Counted from the first letter of the stretch, positions 8,643 to 16,919 are shown. The stretch is DNA of 64,000 nucleotides from Pseudomonas sp. StFLB209 (GCF_000829415.1 NZ_AP014637.1:62001-126000); one strand, 5' to 3'. Translations and numbers: made by a program. The notes: a model not told the origin generated them from the letters alone.

Positions 8643-9497
8643 TTACTTGCCGGTCCAGGCCGCGACGCGGGCCGGGTTTTTCTCTACCCATTCCTTGGCA
8701 GCGACTTCAGGCTTGGCGCCTTCCTGGATGGCCAGCATCACCTGACCGATTTCGTCCTTGGACTCCCACTGGAAGTTTTTCAGGAACGCGACCACGTCCG
8801 GGGCTTTCTTTTCCAGGCTCAGGCTGCCGACGCTGTTGACCGTTTCAGCAGCGCCGTAGACGCCTTTAGGGTCTTCCAGGAAGCGCAGTTTCCACTTGGC
8901 GAACATCCAGTGCGGCACCCAGCCGGTAACGGCAATGGATTCATTGCGTTTTACCGCACGGGTCAGCTCGGCGATCATCCCGGCACCGGAACTGGCCTGC
9001 AGTTTATAGCCGTCCAGAGCGTAGTCCTTGATGGCCTGGTCGGTCTTGAGCATGACCCCGGCACCGGCATCGATACCGGTAATCTTGTTCTTGAAGGAGT
9101 CGTCAGTCTTGAGGTCTGCGATGCTCTGGGCTTTCACGTACTCAGGAACAATCAGGCCGATGCGGGCATCCTTGAAGTTCGGACCGTAATCCACCACCTG
9201 CCCTTTGTACTTGGCGATGTACTCGCCATGGGTGCCTGGCAACCACGCCGAGAGCATCAGGTCGAGTTTGTCAGTGGCCACCGCCTGCCACATGATCCCG
9301 GCCGCGACCGACTGCAGTTTGACGTCATAACCGAGCTTCTGCTTGAGCACCTCGGCGGCCACGAAGGTGGTGGCGACACTGTCAGACCAGCCTTCAACGT
9401 AGCCAATACTCACTGTCTTGGTTTCAGCAATGGCCAGCGTGGAGCTGGCGGCCAGTACCAGAGCGGCACCCGCCCCCAGAATTTTGCGCATATTCAT
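8643..9497 (-). CDS. betX: Glycine-betaine-binding periplasmic protein (BetX-like, OpuAC family)
   Basis: Substrate-binding protein of 284 residues for glycine betaine. A signal peptide (MNMRKILGAGAALVLAASS, cleaved near AIA-ET) precedes an OpuAC domain with Trp residues suited to an aromatic cage (GWSDS, SAWLPGTHGEY, VTGWVPHWMFAKW). No permease or ATPase gene is adjacent, so it is an orphan that would feed a transporter encoded elsewhere, as known for BetX and the Cbc transporter. The ATG at 9497 is 5 nt after GGGGAAG; ATGs at 9500 and 9491 are alternatives. The location beside yjcH-actP matches the betX locus I recall from P. aeruginosa. Confidence 0.85.
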   Translation of the reverse strand: MNMRKILGAGAALVLAASSTLAIAETKTVSIGYVEGWSDSVATTFVAAEVLKQKLGYDVKLQSVAAGIMWQAVATDKLDLMLSAWLPGTHGEYIAKYKGQVVDYGPNFKDARIGLIVPEYVKAQSIADLKTDDSFKNKITGIDAGAGVMLKTDQAIKDYALDGYKLQASSGAGMIAELTRAVKRNESIAVTGWVPHWMFAKWKLRFLEDPKGVYGAAETVNSVGSLSLEKKAPDVVAFLKNFQWESKDEIGQVMLAIQEGAKPEVAAKEWVEKNPARVAAWTGK

Positions 9498-9888
9498 CAT
9501 TACTTCCCCGGTAGAGTCCTTGCACCGACCAGCGTCGGGCATTTTTGACGTTGTTTTTCTCAGGACTGCCCACCACGCCCGAATATGGGGCGATGCGCAC
9601 CCTCCACGTTTCAATAACTCTTGCCGGCAACGGCGCTCACCGCTGCGGCCCATTGATAATCTGCCCCCCCTGCAAAGCGACATGATCTGCCAGCGACCCC
9701 TGGCAAGCGGTAAACGACATCACACCGCCATCAACGACATGCACACCAAAATCACGACACCTCAATTGGTTGGCAACTGAAAACCATCCTTAGTGATGCC
9801 CCTGCATGGCAGTAGCCGCGCGATTGGCCACTCACCTGAAAATATCGCCAGCGCACCCATTCAGGGCGTCGGTGGAGGGAACACAATG

Positions 9889-9930
9889 TGTTACCGATAC
9901 GGGCTCCATGCTGACCCGCAGCGGGTAACA
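9889..9930 (+). promoter_or_regulatory. Candidate CbrB upstream activating sequence
   Basis: TGTTAC at 9889-9894 and GTAACA at 9925-9930 form an inverted pair centred about 104 bp upstream of the -24 element. From memory, CbrB binds GTTAC subsites of this kind upstream of crcZ-type promoters. The distance is normal for a sigma-54 enhancer. Confidence 0.55.
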
Positions 9931-9979
9931 CGGGAACACATCGACCCGATGCCGATGCGCAGACTTTCCTGAAAAATCG

Positions 9980-9992
9980 CAAGCCATTGATT
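9980..9992 (-). promoter_or_regulatory. IHF binding site
   Basis: The minus strand reads AATCAATGGCTTG, matching all fixed positions of the IHF consensus WATCAANNNNTTR. It lies between the candidate CbrB sites and the -24/-12 promoter, where IHF bending is expected for sigma-54 activation. Confidence 0.6.
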
Positions 9993-10011
9993 TATAAGGA
10001 TATTAAAAAGT

Positions 10012-10027
10012 TGGCATGGGTAGTGCT
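10012..10027 (+). promoter_or_regulatory. Sigma-54 (-24/-12) promoter of the CrcZ-type sRNA
   Basis: TGGCATG-GGTA-GTGCT fits the RpoN consensus TGGCAYG-N4-TTGCW with one mismatch. The invariant GG (10013-10014) and GC (10025-10026) are exactly 10 nt apart. The predicted transcription start is 10037-10038, where the sequence GCACAACAAGAAC begins. Confidence 0.75.
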
Positions 10028-10036
10028 TTATCTCCT

Positions 10037-10421
10037 GCACAACAAGAACAAGAAAAACGGCAGCAACCTAATAAAAACAAGACGTACGGATCTGACATAA
10101 CAAGAACAACACGGGCAGAGACGAAGCCAACAGATTTTTTTGAAGTAGATTCAGCTCCACCGGGTCTTTTGCAAAAGACCACGCAACCAGGCACAGAACA
10201 ATAAAACTACCTTGAGGTAGCACAGAACTGGTTGGATCGCACTGCTGTGCAGGCAGTCGATTGAAGCGAGTCAGCGCTCAAAAAAATACGTTTGCTCTTG
10301 ACCTCCATTGAGGTCGCATGAAATGCAGTGAAGGGTGGCCCAACAAAAACAACAACACACCACCCTACAAAAATAAAAAGAGCACGCGACACGACTCAAA
10401 AGGGAGCCCATGGCTCCCTTT
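10037..10421 (+). ncRNA. CrcZ-family small RNA (Crc/Hfq-titrating; CrcX/CrcY-type paralogue)
   Basis: Predicted transcript of about 385 nt with no convincing coding sequence. It has six A-rich CA motifs fitting or nearly fitting AAnAAnAA: around 10041-10056, 10069-10080, 10099-10109, 10197-10206, 10341-10356 and 10367-10380. Length, start (GCACAACAA), motif number, RpoN promoter, upstream GTTAC sites and terminator all match the CbrAB-activated sRNAs CrcZ, CrcY and CrcX. These bind Hfq-Crc and relieve carbon catabolite repression. The neighbours are not cbrB/pcnB, so it is not crcZ itself; which paralogue it is cannot be settled here. Short frames in the region are artefacts of A-rich sequence. 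Confidence 0.82.
10399..10421 (+). terminator. Terminator of the CrcZ-type sRNA
   Basis: Ten-base stem AAAGGGAGCC/GGCTCCCTTT with a 3-nt CAT loop, directly after the last CA motif. Confidence 0.8.
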
Positions 10422-10682
10422 GTGCTATCTGGCCTTTCACACCTCCCCAACGCGGCAAAGCCGACCTGCATCGCAATTACTACGCTAAAAAGCGCACATT
10501 CCTACATGCCTGACTTGACGAAAGGTGTATCGTTTCACCGCCGTTACATGGGCGTTTCAAAAAACGCAGTCAGTTTTTAGAGATGCCCAGAAAGGATCGC
10601 GCGCAGGTACGGCACTTTGGCACTATGTCGACGGTCATAGCCTGCGTACCTTTTCTGTACCTCATTCCCAAGGGATTTAGTC

Positions 10683-11981
10683 ATGCTCCGTCTCCTGCGC
10701 TTAGCTGCAGTCCTGGGTGGTCTCTGCCTGAGTGCAGCCGCCCTGGCTAAAAACGTCGACCCGGCCACTTATGGCTATCCGCTGACTAACCCATTCGAAG
10801 CGACCATCGCCACCACCCCGCCTGATCTGCGTCCGGATCTGCCGTCCGACGACGACATCGATCAGGACGATTTCTATCTCAACCTGCATCCAGAGCGCGA
10901 GTTCACCCTGCCTGACAATTTCTGGGCGGTGAAAAAACTGCGTTATCGTCTGGCCCGCCAGGATCATGCGGCGCCGCTGATTTTTCTGATTGCCGGCACG
11001 GGCGCGGCGTATAACAGCACCCTCAACGAATACCTCAAGAAGCTGTATTACGGGGCGGGCTACCACGTTGTGCAATTGTCGTCGCCGACCAGCTACGACT
11101 TCATGAGCTCGGCTTCGCGTTATGCAACGCCAGGGCTCTCCAAAGAAGACGCTGAAGACCTGTATCGGGTGATGCAAGGCGTTCGTGCCCAGCACGCTGA
11201 CTTGCCGATTACCGACTTCTACCTGACCGGTTACAGCCTGGGCGCGCTGAATGCTGCGTTCGTCAGCCACCTGGACGAAACCCGGCGCAGCTTCAACTTC
11301 AAGAAGGTGCTGCTGCTCAACCCGCCGGTCAACCTCTACACCTCGGTGAGCAACCTCGACAAGCTGGTGCAGACCCAGGTCAAGGGCATCAACAACACCA
11401 CCACCTTCTATGAACTGGTGCTGGCCAAGCTGACCCGCTATTTCCAGCAAAAAGGCTACATCGACCTCAACGATGCACTGCTTTATGACTTCCAGATGTC
11501 CAAGGAACACTTGAGCAACGAACAGATGGCCATGCTGATCGGCACCTCGTTCCGTTTCTCTTCCGCCGACATCGCCTTTACCTCGGACCTGATCAACCGC
11601 CGCGGCCTGATCACCCCGCCGAAGTTCCCGATCAGCGAAGGCACCAGCCTGACCCCGTTCCTCAAGCGCGCCATGCAGTGCGACTTCGACTGCTACATGA
11701 CCGAGCAGTTGATCCCCATGTGGCGTGCCCGCACCGATGGCGGCAGCTTGCTGCAACTGGTCGACCAGGTCAGCCTCTATTCGCTCAAGGACTACCTGCA
11801 CAACAACAGCAAGATCGCCGTCATGCACAACGCTGACGACGTGATTCTGGGCCCTGGCGACCTGGGCTTCCTGCGCCAGACTTTCGGCGATCGCCTGACC
11901 GTTTATCCTTACGGCGGTCATTGCGGCAACCTCAACTACCGCGTCAACAGCGACGCCATGCTGGAGTTCTTCCGTGGCTAA
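10683..11981 (+). CDS. Exported alpha/beta hydrolase encoded with MlaA
   Basis: Protein of 432 residues with a signal peptide (cleaved after ALA near residue 22) and an alpha/beta hydrolase fold. A catalytic triad can be proposed: Ser in GYSLGA (about residue 184), Asp in NADDVILG (about 387) and His in YGGHCGNLN (about 411). The Shine-Dalgarno AGGGA precedes the ATG. The last 8 nt overlap the mlaA start, so the two are translationally coupled. The pairing suggests action on envelope lipids or lipoproteins, which is inference. Such proteins are sometimes misnamed serine/threonine kinases; no kinase motif is present. Confidence 0.75.
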   Translation: MLRLLRLAAVLGGLCLSAAALAKNVDPATYGYPLTNPFEATIATTPPDLRPDLPSDDDIDQDDFYLNLHPEREFTLPDNFWAVKKLRYRLARQDHAAPLIFLIAGTGAAYNSTLNEYLKKLYYGAGYHVVQLSSPTSYDFMSSASRYATPGLSKEDAEDLYRVMQGVRAQHADLPITDFYLTGYSLGALNAAFVSHLDETRRSFNFKKVLLLNPPVNLYTSVSNLDKLVQTQVKGINNTTTFYELVLAKLTRYFQQKGYIDLNDALLYDFQMSKEHLSNEQMAMLIGTSFRFSSADIAFTSDLINRRGLITPPKFPISEGTSLTPFLKRAMQCDFDCYMTEQLIPMWRARTDGGSLLQLVDQVSLYSLKDYLHNNSKIAVMHNADDVILGPGDLGFLRQTFGDRLTVYPYGGHCGNLNYRVNSDAMLEFFRG

Positions 11982-12789
11982 ACGTCATTTACTGCTTGCC
12001 GCCCTGCTGGCTGCCGGTATGGCCCAGGCGGCCGACCAGACTGAAATATCCCACGCCACCAAGGACCAGGCCACGGTGGTGCGCAACTACGACGAAGACG
12101 GCTTCACCCAGCCGCTCAAGTCGCTGAAGTTCAACCCCGGCCTGGACCAGCGAGAGTTCGAGCGTGCCTCGACCAACGCCCTGGAAGTCTATGACCCGCT
12201 GGAGTCGTGGAACCGCCGGGTCTGGCATTTCAACTATCGCTTCGACGAGTGGGTATTCCTGCCGGTGGTCGACGGTTACCGCTACATCACGCCAGGTTTT
12301 GTGCGCAGTGGCGTAAGCAACTTCTTCAGCAACCTGGGCGACGTGCCCAACCTGCTCAACAGCATGCTGCAGTTCAAGGGCCAGCGCTCACTGCAAACCA
12401 CCGGGCGCCTGCTGCTCAACACCACCATCGGTGTGGCCGGCCTGTGGGACCCGGCGACCATGATGGGCCTGCCCAAACAGAGCGAGGACTTCGGTCAGAC
12501 CCTGGGCTTCTATGGCGTGCCGGCCGGCCCGTACATCGTCCTGCCGCTGTTCGGCCCATCCAACCTGCGTGACACCGGCGGCCTGATCTTCGACGTGGCG
12601 GCTGAGTCGCAGATCAACTTCCTCAACGTCGCCCAGGTCAGCAGCGACCACCCGGAAATCGTGATTCTGCGCGGCATCGACAAACGCTACGTAACCAGCT
12701 TCCGCTACGGCCAGATGAACTCGCCGTTCGAGTACGAGAAAGTGCGTTATGTGTACAGCGAATCACGCAAGTTGATGATTGCCGAGTAA
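11974..12789 (+). CDS. mlaA: MlaA/VacJ family outer-membrane lipid-asymmetry protein
   Basis: Protein of 271 residues with the MlaA core (YDPLESWNRRVWHFNYRFDE, then GDVPNLLNSMLQFKG, and GFYGVPAGPYIVLPLFGPS). MlaA removes misplaced phospholipids from the outer leaflet of the outer membrane. It starts with GTG at 11974, inside the hydrolase gene. Unusually, the signal peptide (MAKRHLLLAALLAAGMAQAA) has no lipobox and the protein contains no cysteine, so it would be cleaved by signal peptidase I rather than lipidated. A terminator follows. The mlaBCDEF genes are not in the window. Confidence 0.88.
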   Translation: MAKRHLLLAALLAAGMAQAADQTEISHATKDQATVVRNYDEDGFTQPLKSLKFNPGLDQREFERASTNALEVYDPLESWNRRVWHFNYRFDEWVFLPVVDGYRYITPGFVRSGVSNFFSNLGDVPNLLNSMLQFKGQRSLQTTGRLLLNTTIGVAGLWDPATMMGLPKQSEDFGQTLGFYGVPAGPYIVLPLFGPSNLRDTGGLIFDVAAESQINFLNVAQVSSDHPEIVILRGIDKRYVTSFRYGQMNSPFEYEKVRYVYSESRKLMIAE

Positions 12790-12805
12790 GGCGCGCAGTA
12801 ACGAC

Positions 12806-12838
12806 AAAGGCCAATCCGGGTGACCGGGTTGGCCTTTT
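12806..12838 (+). terminator. Terminator after mlaA
   Basis: Hairpin AAGGCCAA...TTGGCCTT with an internal CCGGGTGACCGGG, followed by T5. It lies 17 nt after the mlaA stop and close to the convergent DUF805 gene. Confidence 0.85.
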
Positions 12839-12868
12839 TACTGCGTCGTTCATCCGTGTCGACTGCCT

Positions 12869-13240
12869 TCAGGAGTCATTGGCTTTGTGCAACCTCGAAG
12901 GGGCAGCACCATGGCGATTAGCGCCTTGCGAACCTGGAAAAAACATCATAAGCCAAAGTATCAATGGCCCAGCCACAGGAACCAGACTGATCAATATCCA
13001 CCACCCGCTTTTATCCAGGTCATGTAAACGCCGCACAGTCAAAGCAAGATTGGGCAAAACGTTGAGTAGAATGAAAAGTTCTACCACCTGCTCAGGGAGC
13101 TGGGTGGCGCTATCAAACACCAGATAAACCAGCCCACCCAAAATCGTCAACAGGAAAACCGAGTAATAAACAAACTCTCTGACACTCGAACGCCCGTCAA
13201 AGTCAAAGGCCTTTGTGTAGACCTGAATAACTTCTTTCAT
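12869..13240 (-). CDS. DUF805 membrane protein, copy 1
   Basis: Protein of 123 residues with the DUF805 pattern: FDFDGRSSVREFVYY near the N terminus, helices at about 26-46, 52-66 and 78-98, and the family hallmark RRLHDLDKSGWW. Function is unknown. It is the last of three tandem, same-strand DUF805 genes (12.9-14.2 kb). ATG at 13240 is used; a clear Shine-Dalgarno is not seen. Confidence 0.85.
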   Translation of the reverse strand: MKEVIQVYTKAFDFDGRSSVREFVYYSVFLLTILGGLVYLVFDSATQLPEQVVELFILLNVLPNLALTVRRLHDLDKSGWWILISLVPVAGPLILWLMMFFPGSQGANRHGAAPSRLHKANDS

Positions 13241-13359
13241 CGTGCACCTTTACTATCTGGACAGATTAATCAACTGGAGAGCTGCCAGACTCAGCGGCGC
13301 AGTCTGTACAGAAGCTTGCAACTCAACTTTCACGGACAAATACATGACATCCCAAAACG

Positions 13360-13791
13360 TCATGCCGATCCGTCAAGGCGAGTTACGCACGTTTCCTGAC
13401 CGCTCTGCACTTTGCTCTCGGCAGCCTTAGACCTGCGTGGGCAAGGCCCATAGCTGTTCACGCCTACCGACCCGGATGACAGACACAGCATCAACAGAAA
13501 CAAAGGCCCATAAAGCGGAATGAAGGTGACCAAAAACCACAGCCCGTTGAAATCGGCATCGTGAAGTCGCCGATACGTGATGGCCAGACCGGGTACTAAA
13601 TTGAGGGCGATGAATCCAGCCGTCACTCCCCCCAGTTGAACACTGCCCCTCACGATCCTCGAATCACTCTCAAACATAAAAAGAGCGATCACCCCTGCCG
13701 TATAAAAGAGCTGGTAATACAAAAAATTCCGTCGCCGGGTACGTCCTCTGAACTGCAACATATCGCGACAGGCGATGAGCATCATTTTCAC
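13360..13791 (-). CDS. DUF805 membrane protein, copy 2
   Basis: Protein of about 143 residues with FRGRTRRRNFLYYQLF at the N terminus, three to four helices and the hallmark RRLHDADFNGLWF. GTG at 13791 is chosen because GGGAA lies 8 nt upstream; ATG at 13785 or 13782 is also possible and the frame is open further upstream. The C-terminal 30 residues (from PCPRRSK) are basic, polar and unlike the rest of the family. Function is unknown. Confidence 0.75.
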   Translation of the reverse strand: MKMMLIACRDMLQFRGRTRRRNFLYYQLFYTAGVIALFMFESDSRIVRGSVQLGGVTAGFIALNLVPGLAITYRRLHDADFNGLWFLVTFIPLYGPLFLLMLCLSSGSVGVNSYGPCPRRSKAAESKVQSGQETCVTRLDGSA

Positions 13792-13874
13792 GGGTTGAGT
13801 TCCCTGCCGGGCCAAATTCTGCCGACGCACTCATCACAAATGAAAGTCAGGCGCCCCCTGACACGCCAGATATT

Positions 13875-14225
13875 TCAAGCGGGTGGCAATCCGTAATAGT
13901 TCTCCCTCGGTTCTCCTTTTTCGAGAAGCATCCATGCACAGAGAACAAGACCTGCGAACGGCAGCAACCAAGCCAGGCTGACCCAGGCACTACAGCCAAT
14001 GTCATGAATACGACGTGCAAGCAAGGCGGGTAAAGGCGCCAGGATATAGATCATCAGCAACTCGACCTGCCATACCAGGTCAGACCCTGGCGCCAACAAT
14101 CTGATCTGCAGATACAGGTAGAAAATAACGCTAAACGATATCAAGAAAGAGAAAAGCTCTTTGCGATTCGAACGCCCCTTAAAATCCGGCCGTCTAAAAA
14201 AATAAGATACGTGCCCCATTAACAT
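13875..14225 (-). CDS. DUF805 membrane protein, copy 3
   Basis: Protein of 116 residues with FKGRSNRKELFSFL, three helices and the hallmark RRIHDIGCSAW. ATG at 14225 is preceded by AGGGG at 7 nt; an upstream ATG at 14273 lacks such a signal. It is the promoter-proximal gene of the DUF805 trio. The DNA upstream (14280-14430) is strikingly AT-rich compared with the rest of the window. Confidence 0.78.
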   Translation of the reverse strand: MLMGHVSYFFRRPDFKGRSNRKELFSFLISFSVIFYLYLQIRLLAPGSDLVWQVELLMIYILAPLPALLARRIHDIGCSAWVSLAWLLPFAGLVLCAWMLLEKGEPRENYYGLPPA

Positions 14226-14468
14226 TGCATTGCCCCTAAGCAGTCTTCGACGCAAATTTATCGTCAAGCCCAAGCCACGGATGCAAGACAGTACTTCCTA
14301 TAACGTAGGAAACGTCTGAGCTGATGCCCGCTGAAAAACGTAGCGTAGAGCTATGCCAGCAGACTCATCAAACATACTGATAATTTATAAAGAAATTTTG
14401 AGCCTTTCAATCGATAAATACAATATACAATTTAGCCAAGTTCATTTGCACCACACGGAGCGCCACTC

Positions 14469-15323
14469 ATGACCACATTTCGCAAAGTCCTGTCGATCCA
14501 CACTGGCCAGCCCGCTTCCGACGGTGCCGGGGTCAAGCTGACTCGCGTGTTTGGCGGCCCTGGGGTGGAGCAGTTCGACCCGTTCCTGATGCTCGACGAG
14601 TTCGGCTCCGACCAGCCCGACGACTATATCGCCGGCTTTCCGCCGCACCCGCACCGCGGCTTCGAGACCGTTACCTACATGCTTGAAGGGCGGATGCGCC
14701 ACGAAGACCACATGGGCAACGTCGGCCTGTTGCAAGGCGGCGGCGTGCAGTGGATGACCGCAGCCCGCGGCATCATCCACAGCGAGATGCCGGAGCAGGA
14801 GCAAGGCGTGATGCGCGGCTTTCAGTTGTGGCTGAACCTGCCGGGCAAAAACAAGTTGATGGATGCCAGTTATCAGGACATCCAGCCAGAACATATTCCA
14901 CGCCTGACCACCGCCAATGGCATTGAGGTGGTGGTAATCGCCGGCCAGTTTGACGACGGTCAGATGCAACAGGCCGGCGCCGTACAGCGCCCGGACACCG
15001 AGCCGCAGTATTTCGACCTGCACCTGCCGGCCGGCGCCAGCATCAGCCCCCTGCTGCCAGACGGGCATCGGGTGTTGCTCTATGTGTATGAAGGTGAAAT
15101 CGAGGTAGGCGGTTGCCCGCAGGCAGTGGCCGCCAGCCGCCTGGTGCGTCTGGGAGAAGACGGCGAACTGCGTATTCAAAGCGCTGCCGGAGCCAGGGTA
15201 TTGCTGCTTGCCGGTAAGCCTTTGCATGAGCCAATCGTGCAGTACGGGCCGTTCGTGATGAACAGCCGCGAAGAGATCGAACAGGCCCTGCGTGATTTCC
15301 GGGATGATCGGCTGACGGCTTGA
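14469..15323 (+). CDS. Pirin family protein
   Basis: Bicupin protein of 284 residues. The metal-binding motif is intact: HPHRGFETVTY (two His), then GIIHSEMPE (His and Glu). Bacterial pirins bind iron and some have quercetin 2,3-dioxygenase activity; the substrate here is unknown. GGAG lies 10 nt before the ATG. It is a single-gene unit convergent with the GNAT gene, sharing a nested hairpin. Confidence 0.92.
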   Translation: MTTFRKVLSIHTGQPASDGAGVKLTRVFGGPGVEQFDPFLMLDEFGSDQPDDYIAGFPPHPHRGFETVTYMLEGRMRHEDHMGNVGLLQGGGVQWMTAARGIIHSEMPEQEQGVMRGFQLWLNLPGKNKLMDASYQDIQPEHIPRLTTANGIEVVVIAGQFDDGQMQQAGAVQRPDTEPQYFDLHLPAGASISPLLPDGHRVLLYVYEGEIEVGGCPQAVAASRLVRLGEDGELRIQSAAGARVLLLAGKPLHEPIVQYGPFVMNSREEIEQALRDFRDDRLTA

Positions 15324-15356
15324 ACAAGACCGGTGAGCAGTGCGCCGTCACGCACA

Positions 15357-15408
15357 ATTTCACTGGAATCGGGCTTTTCAGCAGATGCTGAAATAGCCTG
15401 TTCCAGTG
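15357..15408. terminator. Nested hairpin between convergent genes
   Basis: Outer arms TTTCACTGGAA/TTCCAGTGAAA enclose an inner hairpin TTTCAGCA-GAT-TGCTGAAA, giving an almost continuous stem of about 24 bp. It sits between the pirin and GNAT stops and probably ends both transcripts. Confidence 0.7.
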
Positions 15409-15414
15409 AAAATC

Positions 15415-15906
15415 TCACATGACCCGCTCGAACAGGTTAACCCCCGGTGTCGCCTCACGCGGGCCGATATCACGCCAGCCATTGCGCTGGTAAAAACGCA
15501 GCGCCGGAAGGTTGTCCGGGCTCGCCGACAACTGCAGGGTCGTGCACTGCCGCTGGCGAAAGAACGCGATCGCCCGATCATGCAACTGCTGGCCCAGGCC
15601 CAGATGACGGTAAGGCTCAGTGAGATAGAACAGATGCACATAGCCCAGCGCCGGCTGCGGCTGGTTCAACTCCAGTTGCCCGACGATCTCGTCGCCCTGC
15701 CAGACATGCATCATGCTGCCCGGCAGCGCCTGCGAGCGCTGCGCCAGCCAGTCCAGATAACGCCCCGCCCCCTGCCCGTCTTCGCCATGCAGCGGCAGCG
15801 TCGTGCCTAGCGCCAACTGGAACACATCCTCACGAAAGCGCACGCACAGGTCGGCGTGACGGTCGAGGTCGATGGGGTTGAATTGGAGGGGTATGGGAGC
15901 ATCCAT
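15415..15906 (-). CDS. GNAT family N-acetyltransferase
   Basis: Protein of 163 residues with a GNAT fold. The acetyl-CoA-binding region is YRHLGLGQQLHDRAI (about residue 96) and a C-terminal motif is LRFYQRNGWRDIG. The acceptor cannot be deduced. AAGGAA precedes the ATG by 6 nt. Monocistronic. Confidence 0.88.
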   Translation of the reverse strand: MDAPIPLQFNPIDLDRHADLCVRFREDVFQLALGTTLPLHGEDGQGAGRYLDWLAQRSQALPGSMMHVWQGDEIVGQLELNQPQPALGYVHLFYLTEPYRHLGLGQQLHDRAIAFFRQRQCTTLQLSASPDNLPALRFYQRNGWRDIGPREATPGVNLFERVM

Positions 15907-16102
15907 GGCAGTTCCTTGTATTCAACTCCGGGTCAGTTCAGTGTAAGGGCTTGCAGGCGAACAAGCCTGTCATGACGGTACAGGCATTTGAAGAACGCCT
16001 GATCTATAAAGTGCCAAACAGTCTGTAGTCCATTTCTGAATTTTTCCGGATCACCGGACACCCTCTATTCACACGCGGGACGTCTGACTACCCTGCCCGA
16101 CA

Positions 16103-16140
16103 CTCGCTGCAAATTCAGCGAGCCGGGTTTGGCGACCCGG
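16103..16140. repeat. Twin hairpin intergenic element
   Basis: Two perfect hairpins stand side by side: CTCGCTG/CAGCGAG (16103-16122) and CCGGGT/ACCCGG (16123-16140). They lie upstream of the structured leader of the BRO-N gene. The function is not evident; they could insulate or terminate transcription entering the region. Confidence 0.5.
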
Positions 16141-16204
16141 TCTTCAGATGGTGCAACAGCTCCAGACAAGTTGCGGGTATAGTCACGCCCGCAGCCAAGT
16201 GTCA

Positions 16205-16310
16205 TGGCGGCTGTGCGTCGGAGACCTTAAGGTCTGCTGGGTTTTGCCTTCTGTCCCGGTTCGCCAGCCCTCGCACAGCTGCCACCATTATCGTCTGGCG
16301 ACGATTTTGG
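16205..16310 (+). ncRNA. Structured leader resembling C4 / phage P4 CI antisense RNA
   Basis: A 13-bp closing stem (16205-16217 with 16272-16284, one G:U) encloses a hairpin AGACC-TTAA-GGTCT (16222-16235) and a CTGG/CCAG pair (about 16237-16267). It is followed by ATCGT/ACGAT (about 16290-16305) with a T4, which could terminate it. Position just upstream of a BRO-N gene is what is known for C4-type immunity RNAs, which pair with the leader of an antirepressor mRNA. The family call is from memory of the motif (CCCGGTTCGCCAGCCC) and is tentative. Confidence 0.5.
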
Positions 16311-16338
16311 GCAGTTCCACCACAGTTGGAGATCGCCC

Positions 16339-16884
16339 ATGCACTTACTCAATACCTGTCCACCCTGCCCCGAACACTTCGACGCAGAGCCCTTTTTCCG
16401 CCATCACCGCCGTCTGCGCACCATCCGCCATGACAGCCAGGCCTGGTTCTGCCTGGCAGATCTGGCCCGCCTGATGGGCAAGCGGCTCGACGAACGCAAT
16501 ACTCTCAAACTCGACCACGACCAGCGCCGCATGGTCTGGCTCAACTCCCACGGACTTTACGAACGCAGCCTGATGATCAGCGAGTCCGGCGTCTTCGCCC
16601 TGTTGATCCACCACTACGTCCCGGAGAACCGCAGCCTGCGTCAGTGGTTGACCCACGAAGTCCTGCCCGAACTGCACCGGCGTGCCGAACGCATGCTTGA
16701 AGAACCGAGCATCAATCGCCTGGAATGGCTGGGCCATACTTTGCAGTTGCTGCAATGGCGCAACGATTCATGGGTGCGCTGGCAGGACATGCCGCACTTG
16801 CTGGCCGAGGTGCCGAAGCCGATGGGGTTGTGGCAGAGGTTGATGGTGAAGTTTGGTTTCAAAGACGAATCCATGAAGTTCTGA
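16339..16884 (+). CDS. BRO-N domain protein (phage antirepressor-like)
   Basis: Protein of 181 residues. Residues about 17-115 match a BRO-N/antirepressor domain (WFCLADLARLMG, then SGVFALLIHHYVPENRSLRQWLTHEVLPEL). The C-terminal part is short and basic with no KilA-C domain. BRO-N domains bind DNA and occur in phage antirepressors. GGAGA precedes the ATG by 8 nt. With the leader RNA and the nearby IS element and broken antitoxin gene, this is a small mobile-type island. No other phage genes are seen. Confidence 0.82.
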   Translation: MHLLNTCPPCPEHFDAEPFFRHHRRLRTIRHDSQAWFCLADLARLMGKRLDERNTLKLDHDQRRMVWLNSHGLYERSLMISESGVFALLIHHYVPENRSLRQWLTHEVLPELHRRAERMLEEPSINRLEWLGHTLQLLQWRNDSWVRWQDMPHLLAEVPKPMGLWQRLMVKFGFKDESMKF

Positions 16885-16919
16885 GGGCTTGACCGACCCT
16901 GATCCCGGCGTTGTTCTGT

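Noticed and set aside
10016..10204. 62-residue frame (MGSALSPAQQEQ...) and opposing small frames between betX and the hydrolase
   Set aside because: They lie inside the CrcZ-type sRNA; the ATG overlaps the -24 element, and Lys/Asn/Gln-rich content reflects CA motifs. No Shine-Dalgarno.
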